Shown here in pieces: positions 11,437 to 23,138 of a stretch of 64,000 bases of DNA (the stretch's first letter is position 1; each line of letters opens with the position of its first letter). The position numbers and the translations under genes were made by a program. The notes under the pieces were generated by a model. The model saw nothing but the letters and a program-made list of their open reading frames with translations. It did not search any database and was not told where the DNA came from. Source of the DNA: Lolium rigidum (lineage: Eukaryota; Streptophyta; Magnoliopsida; Poales; Poaceae); the NCBI RefSeq assembly GCF_022539505.1, contig NC_061514.1, positions 333,357,090-333,421,089 on the forward strand, written 5' to 3'.

Positions 11437-12475
11437 GAGGTTCTGGCATTCAAGGCAGACACATCACTATTCATATATAACAAGTCAGGTATCATCATTT
11501 ATGTGCTAGTGTATGTTGATGATATTTGTCACTAGCTCCTCCAACAAAGCAATTACAGCACTCCTTCATGATCTTAATTCATCTTTTGCATTAAAAGATC
11601 TTGGTGACTTGCATTACTTCTTGGGCATTGAAGTTAAACAGTCTAATCATGGTATTGTTCTAACTCAAGAGAAGTATGCTTCAGACTTGCTTGACAGAGT
11701 TGGGATGAAAAAAGTGTAAAACATTTCCCACACCATTGTCAGCTTCAGAAAAACTCTCAGTCACAAGAGAAGAACTTCTAGGACCTGAAGATAGTACAAG
11801 GTACAGAAGTATTGTTGGAGCATTACAGTACCTGACTCTTACACGGCCAGATATTGCTTTTTTCTGTTAATAAGGTATGCCAGTTCCTTCATGCCCCTAC
11901 TACTGTACACTGGACAACTGTGAAAAGAATTTTGAGGTATGTTAGTGGTACAACAAGTACTGGATTAACCTTCCGGAGATCACCCTCTACTCTTATAAGT
12001 GCCTTCTCACTGATTGGGCAGGTTGTGTAGATGACAGAAAATCCACAGGGGGTTTTGCAGTATTCTTTGGGCCCAATTTAATTTCTTGGAGTGCTAGGAA
12101 ACAAGCAACAGTGTCCAGGTCAAGCACAGAGGCTGAATATAAATCTCTAGCTAATGCTACAGCTGAAGTTATTTGGATGGAGTCTCTTTTAGGAGAACTT
12201 GGCATCAAGAGGAAACAAATTTCTTGCTTGTGGTGTGACAATATGGGAGCAACATATCTTTCAGCTAATCCTATTTTTCATGCCAGAACAAAGCACATAG
12301 AAATAGATTTCCATTTTGTAAGAGAAAGAGTAGCAAATAAGCAATTAGAGATCAGATTTATTTCCTCTAAAGACCAGGTGGCGGATGGCTTCACAAAGGC
12401 ATTACCAGCTCGAGAGTTTGAAGAATTCAAGAACAATCTCAACCTCAAGAAGGCTGTGATTGAGGAGGGGTGTTA
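11437..12475 (+). pseudogene. Ty1/copia pol remnant (RT 3' half plus RNase H)
   Basis: Starts inside reverse transcriptase (DTSLFIYNKSG, VYVDD catalytic motif at about 11509-11523, [15 protein letters not shown]) and continues through the RT-RNase H connection ([21 protein letters not shown]) into copia RNase H ([52 protein letters not shown]) and the C-terminal DGFTKALP motif. Gag, protease and integrase are absent. Frameshifts lie just after the VYVDD motif, near 11717 and near 11867-12000, so it is not functional. It ends five bases into the 3' LTR. Confidence 0.93.
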
Positions 12476-12742
12476 AACAACATGACATGTGCACATATCT
12501 TGTGTACACGGTTTAGATAGTTTGAGTTAGAGATAGAGTTGTTAGGAGTTTGTTTCCTATACAACTTGGGCTTCACGTTGTAAACCATCGGACCCAGATG
12601 AGGATCACGATGGCTCCTTCATTTTCTCCTCTCTCGTTGTAACAACCTCTCGATGTAATCTCTCGGGCCTTGTCCCTATATATTAACACGCAGATCGATG
12701 GGAGGCCAACCATCGTTAACCCATTGTGTGAACATTCACACA
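12471..12742 (+). mobile_element. 3' LTR of the copia remnant
   Basis: Begins TGTTAAACAACATGACATG directly after a polypurine tract (TTGAGGAGGGG, 12460-12470) and ends ...CATTCACACA, giving TG...CA ends and a short 272-bp LTR. TATATATT lies near 12680. No matching 5' LTR occurs in the window. Confidence 0.75.
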
Positions 12743-12972
12743 CTGTTCCCTTTTTGGAGGCGTCGCTTTTGAAGAGTCTGATTTTCATGTGTTGTCTTGG
12801 TGGTGGTTGTATTAGTGTTGCTAGGGATGTGATGTTGTAGTGGGACTTTTATTTCTTAGTTTTCTCTTTTTTTTAACAGTGTGCATCCGTAATGTTTTAG
12901 GGCATTGCGTTGTTGCAGAGGCTGGGTGTAAATGGTATCCTTCGATATTAATATATTTCCTTTATCGAAAAA
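12743..12972 (+). mobile_element. LINE-like retroposon 3' end
   Basis: A 5'-truncated fragment ending TTTATCGAAAAAAA, a terminal A-run. The same 3' tail appears on the minus strand at 15093-15360 (shared GGAGGCGTCGCTTTTG, GCGTTGTTGCAGAGGCT, ATATTAATATATTT). Confidence 0.65.
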
Positions 12973-13189
12973 AAGTGGTATGTAGAGAAAAAATTGTATT
13001 ACCAGTTTTTACTATGAAATAAACAATTACGAGCATAGGATCCTAAATTCATAAAAATATCTTAATGAGCATGTGTTTAATTCAAAAGTATACAACGTGG
13101 AATGTACGCATTGATTACTATGGATCTAGGTTGTTCCTATGCTGAAAGGTGCGTCTGACCATCAAAGACGAGACGACTGTGGACCGAAG

Positions 13190-13560
13190 TACTCCTCTAC
13201 TGCTACCACTTCACTCCCATATACCACAGAAGCTGAGATTATAGGGCAACAGCCTGCAGATAACCTCGGTGATACAATGAATTTTGAAAGCAACGGCTGT
13301 GGAATTAAGCCGGCCGGTGGTTGGCACCGCCTGCACATGGTAGCAGCAAGAGGTGCTTGTAATATGCACGGGCAATGTCGATGATGGCGCTCGTTGATGA
13401 TCACATGACTCCTGTGTGCGATCACTCCGAGCTGCCTCCCCTGCACGGAGCCAATCAATCCAAGACGTGATTAATGGCTTCCCCCTTCATTGCCTGCGGA
13501 TGGCGCCGTTGGAAGTTGCCGGTCCGTCTAGCAAACGTACGCGTCTCGATCGTTCCCTGC
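13190..13560. repeat. Duplicated segment, copy 2
   Basis: Collinear partner of 8480-9045 but without the AT-rich insert. A short third relic occurs at about 21262-21315 (CTACTGCAACCACTTCATTC...CATATCA). Confidence 0.8.
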
Positions 13561-13637
13561 AAATTTGATAATCTCTGCCTGCCTTGTAGCTAGGCGCAAG
13601 TGCGCAACATCCTACATGGCCGTTGGTTTACAATTAA

Positions 13638-14905
13638 GAGCATCTCCAGCCGCGTCCCCGAAGCGTCCCCCAAAACGCGCCGGATTGAGCGTTTGGGGGA
13701 CGTGTTTTGTTCGTGCCGCCTTTGGGGGACGTCGCTCCCCAGCCGCGTCCCCCAAACGCCGCCCCCAATCAGAAATTCAAATTATTGCATTCAAAAGAGA
13801 TAGTTCCCGCCGAATCGTCGTGATCAGAGTAGCGGCGATCAAAGTACTAGGCGCGCGATCATATTACAGACCATAGTGCATGCTAAATTAGAAGAAGGGA
13901 CTGGTCGACGGCGACGTATCCTGAGTCGACGCAGACCTGTCGATCACGATGACCTCGTCGCGATCTGCCTGGTGTTGTGCATGCTCCGTCTGCTCCGCCG
14001 CCGTCGCATAGGCCGACGATGGTGTAGCAGTCGAAGACGCGTCAGCCGGCTCTTGCTCGGCCGGTTCTTGCCGCTGCCGCTTCCTGGGCTGCCGCGTCGG
14101 CCGCAGCGTCGGCCGCCGCCATTTTGGCTTCAATGTCGTCGAGGATCTGGCCTTTGAAGAAGTTGTGCGCCGCCCACGTCCGGGGAGACATTCCCTCTGT
14201 CGACGCTCTCAGCAGGGACATGTCGTCCCTGCGTTTCTTGAGCTCCAACTTCTCCTCTTGCCTCTTGAGCAGCTCCGCCCACCTTTGTCGGTCTTTTTGT
14301 TGCGGGAGAGAAAGGTCGAGGAGACGTCCGCGAGGCATTTCGTGATCGACGCCTGCGTCTTCTCACACGACGCGGCGTCGGCCAAGGCGGCCTTGGCAGC
14401 CTTGTTGCCAGTAGGACGCCCTGCCGACGTTGCCAGTGGCGCGTCCAGATCAATGGCGTCCTTCCCCTTGGAGAGCGACAGGCGCGTCAACCGCCATTTC
14501 TCGTTTCCTTTGAGCTTGGTATAGCAATGCATCAGCGCGAACGACTTATGCCCATCCGAGTTCCTCGCGTAAACCTCCATGGCCCTATCAAACTAGGCAA
14601 AGGAAGCGGAATCATTTCATCGAACACAATGTAGGCGCTACAGATTATGGAAGAAAGAGTCGTACCATTTGGGAGAGGTCGGCGCCGCTCTCGGCTCTGG
14701 TCACTAAGTCGTGATGGTATCCATGAAAGGAGTTCACCGACGCCTGGATGATGGCCCATCGCGTCGACATTGCCTTTTGGCTCCTCTTCATTGTCACTTT
14801 CTTGTAGTCGTTGTTGATGAGCTTGCGCTCATCGAACTAGGCCTTGATCCTCGCCCAATACTTCCCGTATTTTTTCAACTACCATCCAGGGCCGGATTTG
14901 TCATT
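13638..14905. mobile_element. PIF/Harbinger-type element, right end lost
   Basis: Left terminus GAGCATCTCCAGCCGCGTCC at 13638, preceded by TTAA, the usual TTA/TAA target. GC-rich subterminal repeats (CCGCGTCCCC...CGTCCCCCAAA) follow. A matching right terminus was not found before the LINE at 15093, so the element is truncated. It carries the ORF1 pseudogene described next. Confidence 0.65.
13885..14905 (-). pseudogene. Harbinger ORF1 (Myb/SANT plus NAM-associated C-terminal) pseudogene
   Basis: Minus-strand exon 1 (about 14905-14666) encodes KKYGKYWARIKA-stop-FDERKLINN and SQKAMSTRWAIIQ...VNSFHGYHHDLVTRAESGADL, the SANT-like DNA-binding part. A 73-bp GT-AG intron (14665-14593) follows. Exon 2 continues FDRAMEVYARNSDGHKSF...LKGNEKWRLTRLSLSKGKDAIDL, then the lysine-rich coiled-coil RWAELLKRQEEKLELKKRRDD and HNFFKGQILDDIEAKMA. 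In Harbinger systems ORF1 binds the terminal repeats and helps nuclear entry and excision by the transposase. It is dead here: an in-frame TAG (plus-strand CTA at 14837-14839) and a frameshift near 14300. Confidence 0.8.
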
Positions 14906-15092
14906 TCTTTGTTTCTGTTCGAATTGAATTACTTAAACTTTAATCAAGCAATTCAATAAATTTCCAACAGTTCTAATTTCGCACTTGGATTATGTATGAA
15001 TACTTCCCTAGCCGCATAAATGTGCCAGATGACTCTGCCTCTCGGCATATCGGCATATCGTAGCGTAAGGATTTTTTTGTTTTATTTGCAAA

Positions 15093-16560
15093 TTTTTCGA
15101 TAAAGAAAATATATTAATATCAAAAGATACCAATTACATCTAGACTCTGCAACAACGCAACACCCTAATGGCAGTTTGGATGCACACAGCCAAAAAAAAG
15201 AAAAGAAAACTAAGAAATAAAATTCTCGCCATAGTATCCCATGTCTAGCAACAACAATACATTCACCATCAAGACAACACCTAAAATACAGTCTCTCCAA
15301 AAGCGACGCCTCCAATATGAGAACAATGCACCAGCGCCGTCGTCGCCCGATCAAAGATCTTAGGTTTTCACACTGAAGATAATCCTCACTCTTAAAACAA
15401 TGCCTCCAACAAGGTCATTGCGGCACAACCAGTTAAGGCCAGACATTGCGTTTTCACCTGAAAGTTAGGACTCTGAAATTCACCTGTACTGCCACCCCCA
15501 CTTTCATACCACTGCTGCGAATCTCGGAACACCAACCAAGTTCCTCAACATCGCGAAGGCTTGGGCCTTCTTTAGCTAATCCCCCAATCCCGCCTTCATG
15601 ATATTATCTGCTTCTGACTTCACCATGGACCAAAAGTCACTTGATGTCAACTCAGAGTAGAGCTTCACGCCGCTCCCTCCGACACCAAACGGTCGGAATA
15701 AAAGCATGGGTGCGCGCGGCCGAATACCACTCGAACCTATAAACTCCAGGAAAAAGATGCACTGTTCCATTCGCTATCGGAGCCTTCCGGAACTCATCAC
15801 TCCGGCTAGATGAAGAAAGATCGACATCCGGAATTTCTTCATCTTTGCGAAAGAAGAACCCTAGGACCACCACCATGAAAGCCGGAACGGACGGCCCCCA
15901 CACCGCCGCCATGACTGGGAACCACTATCCATCTTCCTCCTCCAACTCGGCCGGTGGAGGCCGGCAGCCGTCGGGATAGCGGCTACGCACGCCCACGACG
16001 CGGAGACGACCGACTGCTACCCGCCAGGATAGCCTGGTCGAGCCTCATTGTCGCCGCCTTGCGACCATGTACCTTGCCACCGCCGCCCTTCCGCCCCGCC
16101 AAGTTCCACCACACCACCGCGTCCCCCGCCATGATCCAGGTGATGTAGCCGAAGGCCACCACCACCAAACTCGTCGTCCATCGTCGCCGCCCCTGAAAGA
16201 CCCCGCCTCCGCGCGAAGGGGAGTCCATGGGCGCGCCACCACCGCCCCTGCCTTTGGCAGCCGGGCGCGGCCGCCACTGCCGACCCCGACGGCGGCAGCG
16301 ACCGGGAAGAGGAATGTCAGCTGCCTTTTCTAGGGTTTGGGTCGTCGCCCGGAGCCGCCTCGCGCGAGACCACCCGTGGCGAAGATTGGGTGGGGAGGGA
16401 GGAGAAGGGGAGGAAGGGGCGGTGGTGGAGGGTGGAGGGGCGGCGCTGCAGGGAGGGGTTGGGTGGGGAGAGAGGCGGCGGCTAGGTGCGGAGGGAGGCG
16501 GCGGCTGGGTGGAGGGGCGGCTGCGTGGTTATATTCATCATCCCAAGCTCTCCTCGTGAA
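15093..16560 (-). mobile_element. LINE-like retroposon copy, minus strand
   Basis: The minus-strand 3' end is at about 15093 (ATATTAATATATTTTC then TTTATCGAAAAA) and matches the fragment at 12743-12972. Upstream on the minus strand are a short ORF (15912-15652, starting MAAVWGPSVPAFMVVVLGF) and a GC-rich stretch to about 16560. No reverse transcriptase is recognisable. The 3' end is secure; the 5' limit is a guess. Confidence 0.5.
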
Positions 16561-16698
16561 CTTTGCTAACACTCGGTGAAATTAAAATGTAGATATACTT
16601 TGAGGAGCTATATACATTTTTGGTACCACAACTTGTACTGGATGTGCAGTTTAGTACCACAACTTGCAAAACGAGCATCTAGAGTACCACAACTTGCG

Positions 16699-17182
16699 TC
16701 GAGCGAGCAAATAGGTCCATGACCAATCAAGAGCGGACATGTGGCTTTGTGATTTTTGCAAAAAGGCACCCTTCATATTTTTCTCTCGCAAAATGTAACC
16801 TTGTTTCTGACCAATCAAGAGCGGACATGTGGCATTGTGATTTTTGCAAAAAGGCACCCTTCATATTTTTCTCTCGCAAAATGTAACCTTGTTTCTTTTT
16901 TACATGCGGCCCCCACCTGTCAGAACATATAAAAAACATGTCGAGCGAGCAAATAGGTCCATGACCAATCAAGAGCGGACATGTGGCTTTGTGATTTTTG
17001 CAAAAAGGCACCCTTCATATTTTTCTCTCGCAAAATGTAACCTTGTTTCTGACCAATCAAGAGCGGACATGTGGCATTGTGATTTTTGCAAAAAGGCACC
17101 CTTCATATTTTTCTCTCGCAAAATGTAACCTTGTTTCTTTTTTACATGCGGCCCCCACCTGTCAGAACATAGAAAAAATTGC
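16699..17182. repeat. Nested tandem repeats (242-bp unit containing 88-bp units)
   Basis: A 242-bp unit is present twice (16699-16940 and 16941-17182). Each copy contains two near-identical 88-bp subunits starting GACCAATCAAGAGCGGACAT at 16721, 16809, 16963 and 17051. The right arm of the surrounding inverted repeat has this segment only once. Confidence 0.92.
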
Positions 17183-17689
17183 AACGATTTTACGTGCGCC
17201 AGCTGAGATTCGAACTCACTACCTAGAGCACGCTTAAGAAAAAGGTTACCACCAAGCTAGCAATAGTTGAGTGATTTCTTGTCGGACTTCGCTGTATTAT
17301 AGATTTTTGGACGGCCGCGGGCATCTCCAAACAAACTTAAATACATGTATGCATAGATGATATTCACATTATTCTAACTTCTAACAAACTAAGCTAGTAT
17401 ATCTTCTCCAAGCATGTGAAGAGCAATAACGTGAGCTACATGCACTACCTGATAGGATTTTACCGTTGTGAAGACTTGTTAAACGTACATCTATTGTGTT
17501 CGCTGAGCGTGATGACGTCGACGGTTGCCGTAATGAGTCAGTAGAGAGCCAAAGAACAAGCGGGTGTTGCACTACCACATGACATAGCAACGAGGGAACC
17601 CCTCGCCACAAAAGAGCACAATATAGAACGAGATGTGAATTGCGGACGCTACCGACCATGATAACGCCGCCATGGCCACGATGTGTTGC

Positions 17690-18007
17690 CGGACTGGCAC
17701 CGCCGACTGCCATGATGTGGTGCTGGTGGCGTTTGTGACGGTGGTGCTATTTCTTCGGTTGCAGTGGTTGTCGGTTCGCCCGTGCTAGGGTGAGCACCGG
17801 TCCGACAACATATCCTCCCGTGCGCTTGCTCTTCTTCTTTGTAGACTGTAATAGTCGTGCCGTCTGCTCGCGTTGTCGGCGGATGTTTCCTAGGATGAAC
17901 CTTGTCTTATGTTTCTAACTCGTAAACTGGGCTCATCATCTGTATCTATTTCGCAATTAAAGGCGTTATTAATTTAAAATCAGGTCTTTGGCTTTTTATC
18001 TAAAAAA
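17690..18007 (+). mobile_element. Possible LINE 3' end inside the foldback element
   Basis: Low-coding GT-rich sequence ending TTTTTATCTAAAAAAA. Composition and tail resemble other grass LINE 3' ends in the window, but there is no second copy to compare with. Confidence 0.3.
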
Positions 18008-19095
18008 AGTGGACGTAGCTCACAATTATTGCTATTCACGTAGCTTAGTTTGTTGGCAGTGCGAACAATATGAATATCATCTACACATTTGGAGGTGCCT
18101 GCGCCGTACAGATATTGTATTAAGGATAATACAGTCCGATATAAATTCACGAAGTGTTGTATGGTTTAGTGGCAATAGTTGTTTTGAGGCTGCTCTAGGT
18201 AGCTAGTTCGAATACCAGCAATCCCATCCTTGTTTTCAATTTTTTCTATGTTTTAAAAGGTGGGACTCGCATGTAAAAAAAACAACAAGATCACATTTGC
18301 GAGAGAGAAATATAAAGGGTGCTTTTTTGCAAAAATCACAATGCCACATGGCCGCTCCCGATTGGTCGTGGACCTATTTGCGTGCTCGGTGCAAGTTGTG
18401 GTACTCCGGATGCTCGTTTTGCAAGTTATGGTACTAAACTGCACATCCATTGCAAGTTGTGGTACTAAAAATGTACATAACTCTACTTTGAGAGGTTTCA
18501 GGAAACCGAAACCTCCCACAAGAGATACTTAGTGGAAACATTGCTTAAAAGGTGTTTCTTAGACGGACAGAGCTCTCTACCAAGATATTTCTGGATACCA
18601 AAATTTTTACAAACACATTAAATACAATGCATCTAAAATTAATCGATAACCTTTTAAGCCTGATAAGTATTTGGGAAGAACTCTTGGTTCTACCTAGATA
18701 TTGTAGTTATTTATTTCCTATTCTTTAAACATATTCAACAAAATGAAACATGTTCCTAAGAGGAAATGTCTCGAAAAAATCTTTGAAAAAGAAATATGGC
18801 AGCTAGTGCAAAATGATTCAGACTTAGCACAATAGTATTCGCAGTTGTAGATGCTAGAGCCCTAATATAAAACGTTTCACTCTTAGCATTTTGCAGCATC
18901 GCTATGTTGCTTCTAGTTATAATAGAAAAATATGTTTAGTTAGGATTTATATTGACAAATAAAGTTTTACAAAAGTAAGAAAGTTTAATACAAACAAAGT
19001 GATAACACTAAGACCAAGTCATGACAAATGGCCACAAAATTAGGAAACCATAATAAACTGAATTGTTGTTATTACATCCCGTATTCTTCGCATTG

Positions 19096-20379
19096 GCGCT
19101 AGGTGTCGGCCGACTGATCCCGCCCGCGGATCGGTCGCACGCCGCCGTCCGTTTTGCTCCATCGGGTGGATCAAAATGAGCTTCTTGTCACGTCGCTTTC
19201 ACCGGCTATTTACTGTTGTTGTGCTGCGTCAGGTTTCGATGCCTCTTCATCCTCTTGCACTGCTGCTAGCCTACTGCAAAGCATCAAGTGGCTGCCTTGC
19301 TTGCGTGCAGGCTCGCTGCTAGATTGTGCTTTACGCGCGTAGTTGTTGCTAGCTGGCTTGTACATGTCTGCATGGTACTTAGCAAACCAGCGATCAGGTC
19401 ACTTTGTGGGTGGAGGTTGCTCTTACTCTCTCATGTGTGTGCGTGTACAAAATATATACATCATTACAACAAATCATCACAAAAAAATATTAAAAAGGAA
19501 TGCTATAAATAAGTAGTAAGCAAAAAGAATCCTACAGGCTGACTTACAACAAAAATAACTAACTATTTTTTACAGAAGTCACAAAAGATTACAACAACAA
19601 AATTCATATGTTTGCAAACAATGTAAAGTGGTTAAACAAAAAAAAATCTATGGATTGAATTACAACAAAAAAATACAACTACTTTTGTACAAAAGTTACA
19701 AGAGATTACAACAAAAAATCCATATATTTGCAAACAATGCAAATGGGTCAAGCATCAATTAATTTGATATGGATTGAATTACAACATAAATCACCAATTA
19801 TTTTTTACAAAAGTCACAAGCGAGTACAACAAAAATCAATATGTTTGCAAACAATGCAAAATAGTAAAACAACAATTAATTTTCTATTGACTGAATTACA
19901 ACAAAAATCGCGAGCTATTTCAAACAAAAATAAATAATAATTACAACAATAAGAATTCTTCGCACAACATTGTTTACGAGTGGCGGCACGGATAGGGCCA
20001 TGTACACGAATTAAAAGATGTGTATATAGAATTACAACAAAAGATCAAACCAAAAACTAGCCAAAATGATACTAGTACCTAAATTCTTGGCTAATTTGAA
20101 GTTCTGCAAAAAAATCACAACATCTAGCTGACTAGCTAGCAACAGCCATCACACACGTATGCTTGCATGCTGACCAGCGAGGCTCTGTGCGGCACGATGT
20201 TGGGCCATGGCATTCATACGAGGCAGTGCGGCACGAACGAGTGCAGGTTGGTTGACCAGGAAAGAGAAAAAGAGCGCGTGGTGGAAGCACATGCAAGTGG
20301 TAGACCACCACGAAAATAGCGCGCGTCAGAGGGACCGATCACTGCAGTGGATCGATCGCCCGATTAGAATCGTTTCCCT
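19096..20379. mobile_element. Unclassified insertion in copy C
   Basis: Defined by comparison with copy A, which lacks it. The ends are GC-rich (GCGCTAGGTGTCGGCCGACT at the left, ATCGATCGCCCGATTAGAAT near the right). No TG/CA, CACTA or Harbinger ends and no obvious target duplication. The middle is a tandem repeat of TTACAACAAAA-type units. No protein domain recognised. Confidence 0.5.
19545..19910. repeat. About three tandem units of ~120 bp (TTACAACAAAA type)
   Basis: Each unit contains GATTACAACAAAA, ATATGTTTGCAAACAATG and a following GAATTACAACA. Smaller relics continue to about 20045. Confidence 0.75.
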
Positions 20380-21392
20380 TGATGAATCTAGTAATGTAGA
20401 ATTACTGAAAAAACAAAACACATTACAAACTGGTCACAATATGTTCAATTCCAATTAGTTGAGAACATGCATTCCCTATGGTCCCAAAAGATATTCGATG
20501 GATTTAGCAGCCAACAGAACTCCATGGTCCTCACCAATTACTTGTCCAGAGAAATCGAACTAAAAAATTTATTGAGAGAGAGTGATGATGATTAGTATGG
20601 TGGGTATTAAAGGGGGTGAGAGAACAAAGAAAAGACTCACATGGGATGGAATAATAATAGGAGATGAGGATTGGGAGGTGAGATAAGGTCATCTAATGCT
20701 TCAGGAAGTGGAAGGGCTTACGTTGTATGAATGTGCATCTTCATTTTCGTCATCATTACCGTCATTACGATCTATTTATTTATGTCTGCTCAAACAACCT
20801 TGAATATACCCTCGAACAAGAGGTAAGTATTTCGTCGAGGACATACCATTAAGTTATAAGTCATTTTGGGCAACTCCTTGTCTTTAATATCTATTTTCAA
20901 CTTCTTCAAATACTTACAAAAAGTTAACATGAACTTTACATCTAAAGAGAAAACAATAAGAATGTATGTCAAATAACTGGGACTACACACGGCCTTGAAA
21001 AGTTTCCACCAAGATCGACCTTTCGTGCCCCCTAGAAAAGGAGGGGCACATGTATGCATAGTGATAAATTCCATATAAGTACTATACTAAAGATAAATTG
21101 TTCCACTTTGTAGCCAGGCTTTACTTGCAAGTTCTGAATTAGTATGGTTATGTGCATATTTAGGTGCGGAGGACAGAGGTCTTCCTTATTGTTCAAAAAA
21201 GAGGACAAAGTAAGAGAAAGAAAATACCATTGACTACTACTAGGGAGATCTATCAAGGAAAGCTCTACTGCAACCACTTCATTCACATATCAAAGGAAGA
21301 CGACCAATAGTCTGCCGTTGCAGTCGTCCGCCGATAGTTAGGGCTCCCCTCACGGTCAGTCTCCCCCCGGTGTGTTCGACGAATTTCCTGAG

Positions 21393-22880
21393 ATGGATTC
21401 TGACGATGAGGATATGGCCGCCGCTCCGCTGGAGGAATATGGTGATGCTGCTACCGCTACTGCCGACAACAACGAGTATACGGAGATCCTGACGACACTC
21501 CTAGCCATGTATGCCCGGGATTCAAATCCGCGATATGGAGAATCGTGGCCGGGGCGGCACAAGAGCAAGACGAGTCAGAGGATGGAGGGGTACTGCATGT
21601 TGTACGCCGACTACTTCACTGATGATCCAACGCCCGGTGAGGTGACATTTCGACGCCGTTTCAGGATGAACCAGAAGCTATTTATGAAGATCGTGTTTGC
21701 CGTTAGGGAGTACAACAACTACTCCCTCTGATCCTAAAAAAGAGTCTGAAGTACGATTTTACAAAAACATCCTCAATCTTCTTGTCTTATGAACCCGCAG
21801 TCCCATTTATGCTGCTGCTGCGCGCATGTAGAATGGAGCCACAGACACGGGTTGCATGCACAGAATTGGTTGATTCAGAAGGGGTTAATTAGAAAACTTA
21901 ATTAGACTATGGTTTGGACACTTTTTTAGGATCGGAGGGAGTACTTCATTTGCACGTAAGATTGTGTTGGCACCATTGGTTTTTCATCGCTCTAGAAGTG
22001 CACATCCGCTTTGAGGATGCTTGCCTATGGAGCTCGTGCTGATACACAAAATGACTACATGCATTGTCACTGCACAAGTTTGCATGTATCGATTTTGCAG
22101 GGCAGTGGCTGCAGTATTTGGAGAACTATACTTGCAATCACCCACTGCATAAGGCACTTCCTAGATCATGGCACATAATGCATGAATATAATTTCCTGGG
22201 ATGCTCGAAAGCATAGATTGCACGTGTTGGCACTGGAAGAACTATCCATTTGCTTGGAAAGGAATGTAAAAAAGGTCGCAAAGGAGGTTGCAGCGTGATA
22301 CTTGGGGCGGTGACAGACCAGAATCTCTGGATTGGCATGCATTTTTTTGGTATGGTTGGGTCTCACAATGATATCAATGTACTGCAGTGCTCTAATGTGT
22401 TTTCCAAGCTTGTTGAAGGTCATTATGCTCTGGTGAACTATATGATCAATGGCCACGAGCACACCAAGATATACTACCTAGCGGATATGATCTATTCAAG
22501 ATGGGCAACATTTGTGAAGACAATCTTAGGCCTAGCTCCGAGAAAAGAGTTTGGTTTGCTCAGGAGTCTTGCATGAATGATATCGATCGGGCATTTGGTA
22601 TGCTCCAAGCACGATTGGCTATCGTCCGGTTCCTAGCTTTTACCTGATCAAAAGATCAGATAACGGATGTGATAAGTGCATGCGTGATCTTGCACAACAT
22701 GATCACTGAGAGTGAGAGTGAGCGCGAGGATATAGTACTTGACCACCGGCAGGGTCCTCATGCAGAAGTTTTTGGTCAGGTGCCGCCTACGTTAGCTGCC
22801 TTCCTTGCTATGCGTTAAAAAATTCGACACAAGTGCTCATCACCAACTACAAGACGATCTGGTGTATCATCTGTGTGATT
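21393..22880 (+). pseudogene. PIF/Harbinger transposase (DDE) pseudogene
   Basis: Begins MDSDDEDMAAAPLEEYGD and continues SKTSQRMEGYCMLYADYF...TFRRRFRMNQKLFMKIV, typical of the Harbinger transposase N-terminus. After a MITE insertion it resumes with CTSALRMLAYGA, then LWIGMHFFGMVGSHNDINVL (DDE-core region), HTKIYYLADMIYSRWATFVK, then AFGMLQARLAIVR and ACVILHNMITESE, and ends near HHQLQDDLVYHL. The middle is heavily frameshifted, with the segment containing the first catalytic Asp not readable. It is not functional. Together with ORF1 at 13.9-14.9 kb the window holds relics of both Harbinger proteins, from different elements. Confidence 0.88.
21722..21941. mobile_element. MITE inserted in the transposase pseudogene
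   Basis: 220 bp; ends CTCCCTCTGATCCTAAAAAA and TTTTTTAGGATCGGAGGGAG, flanked by TA at 21720-21721 and 21942-21943. It separates the two coding blocks of the transposase. Confidence 0.92.
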
Positions 22881-23029
22881 CAAACCTTCGTAAACTAGTT
22901 CTATGTGATTCAAACCTTCATAAACTATTTATGAGTTTTCTATATTGTGTAAACTATGATTTTTATTCTATTAATGTGAGGGAATAAAACTTCTTTTTTA
23001 TTTTATTTTTTCTACTATCTATGTTCATA

Positions 23030-23138
23030 AAGGATATCACAGGTTTGTCTAAACTTATATGTATCTAGACACTTTTTAGTGTATTGATATATCCGAATTT
23101 AAACACATCTCTAACATATTTTTTTGGACGGAGAGAGT
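23030..23138. mobile_element. Stowaway-type MITE fragment
   Basis: Right terminus GGACGGAGAGAGTA, with the TATGTATCTAGACACTTTTTAG-like core shortened on the left. The left terminus is not recognisable. Confidence 0.6.

Larger units (their letters stand above)
16600..18490. mobile_element. Long-inverted-repeat (foldback) DNA element
   Basis: The left arm (about 16600-17272) and right arm (about 18158-18490) are inverted copies. Shared blocks, read inward from each end, include GTACCACAACTTGC repeats, GCAAAACGAGCATC, GCAAATAGGTCCA, GTGATTTTTGCAAAAA and CTACCTAGAGCA. The left arm is expanded by tandem duplication. No transposase is seen and target duplications could not be defined. Confidence 0.65.
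18494..21076. repeat. Dispersed repeat, copy C, split by a 1.28-kb insertion
   Basis: Left part 18494-19095 and right part about 20380-21076 are collinear with copy A (9175-10368). The start (AGGTTTC...GATACTTAGTGG) also matches copy D at 33047. The break falls within what is CACATTGATGAATC in copy A. Confidence 0.8.

Noticed and set aside
16721..17138. Regularly repeated units resembling a CRISPR-like array
   Set aside because: The repeats are contiguous 88-bp duplications without unique spacers, in a plant transposon.
18158..18230. Functional tRNA gene
   Set aside because: A and B boxes are recognisable, but I could not fold a complete cloverleaf with paired acceptor stem, and it sits in a transposon arm.
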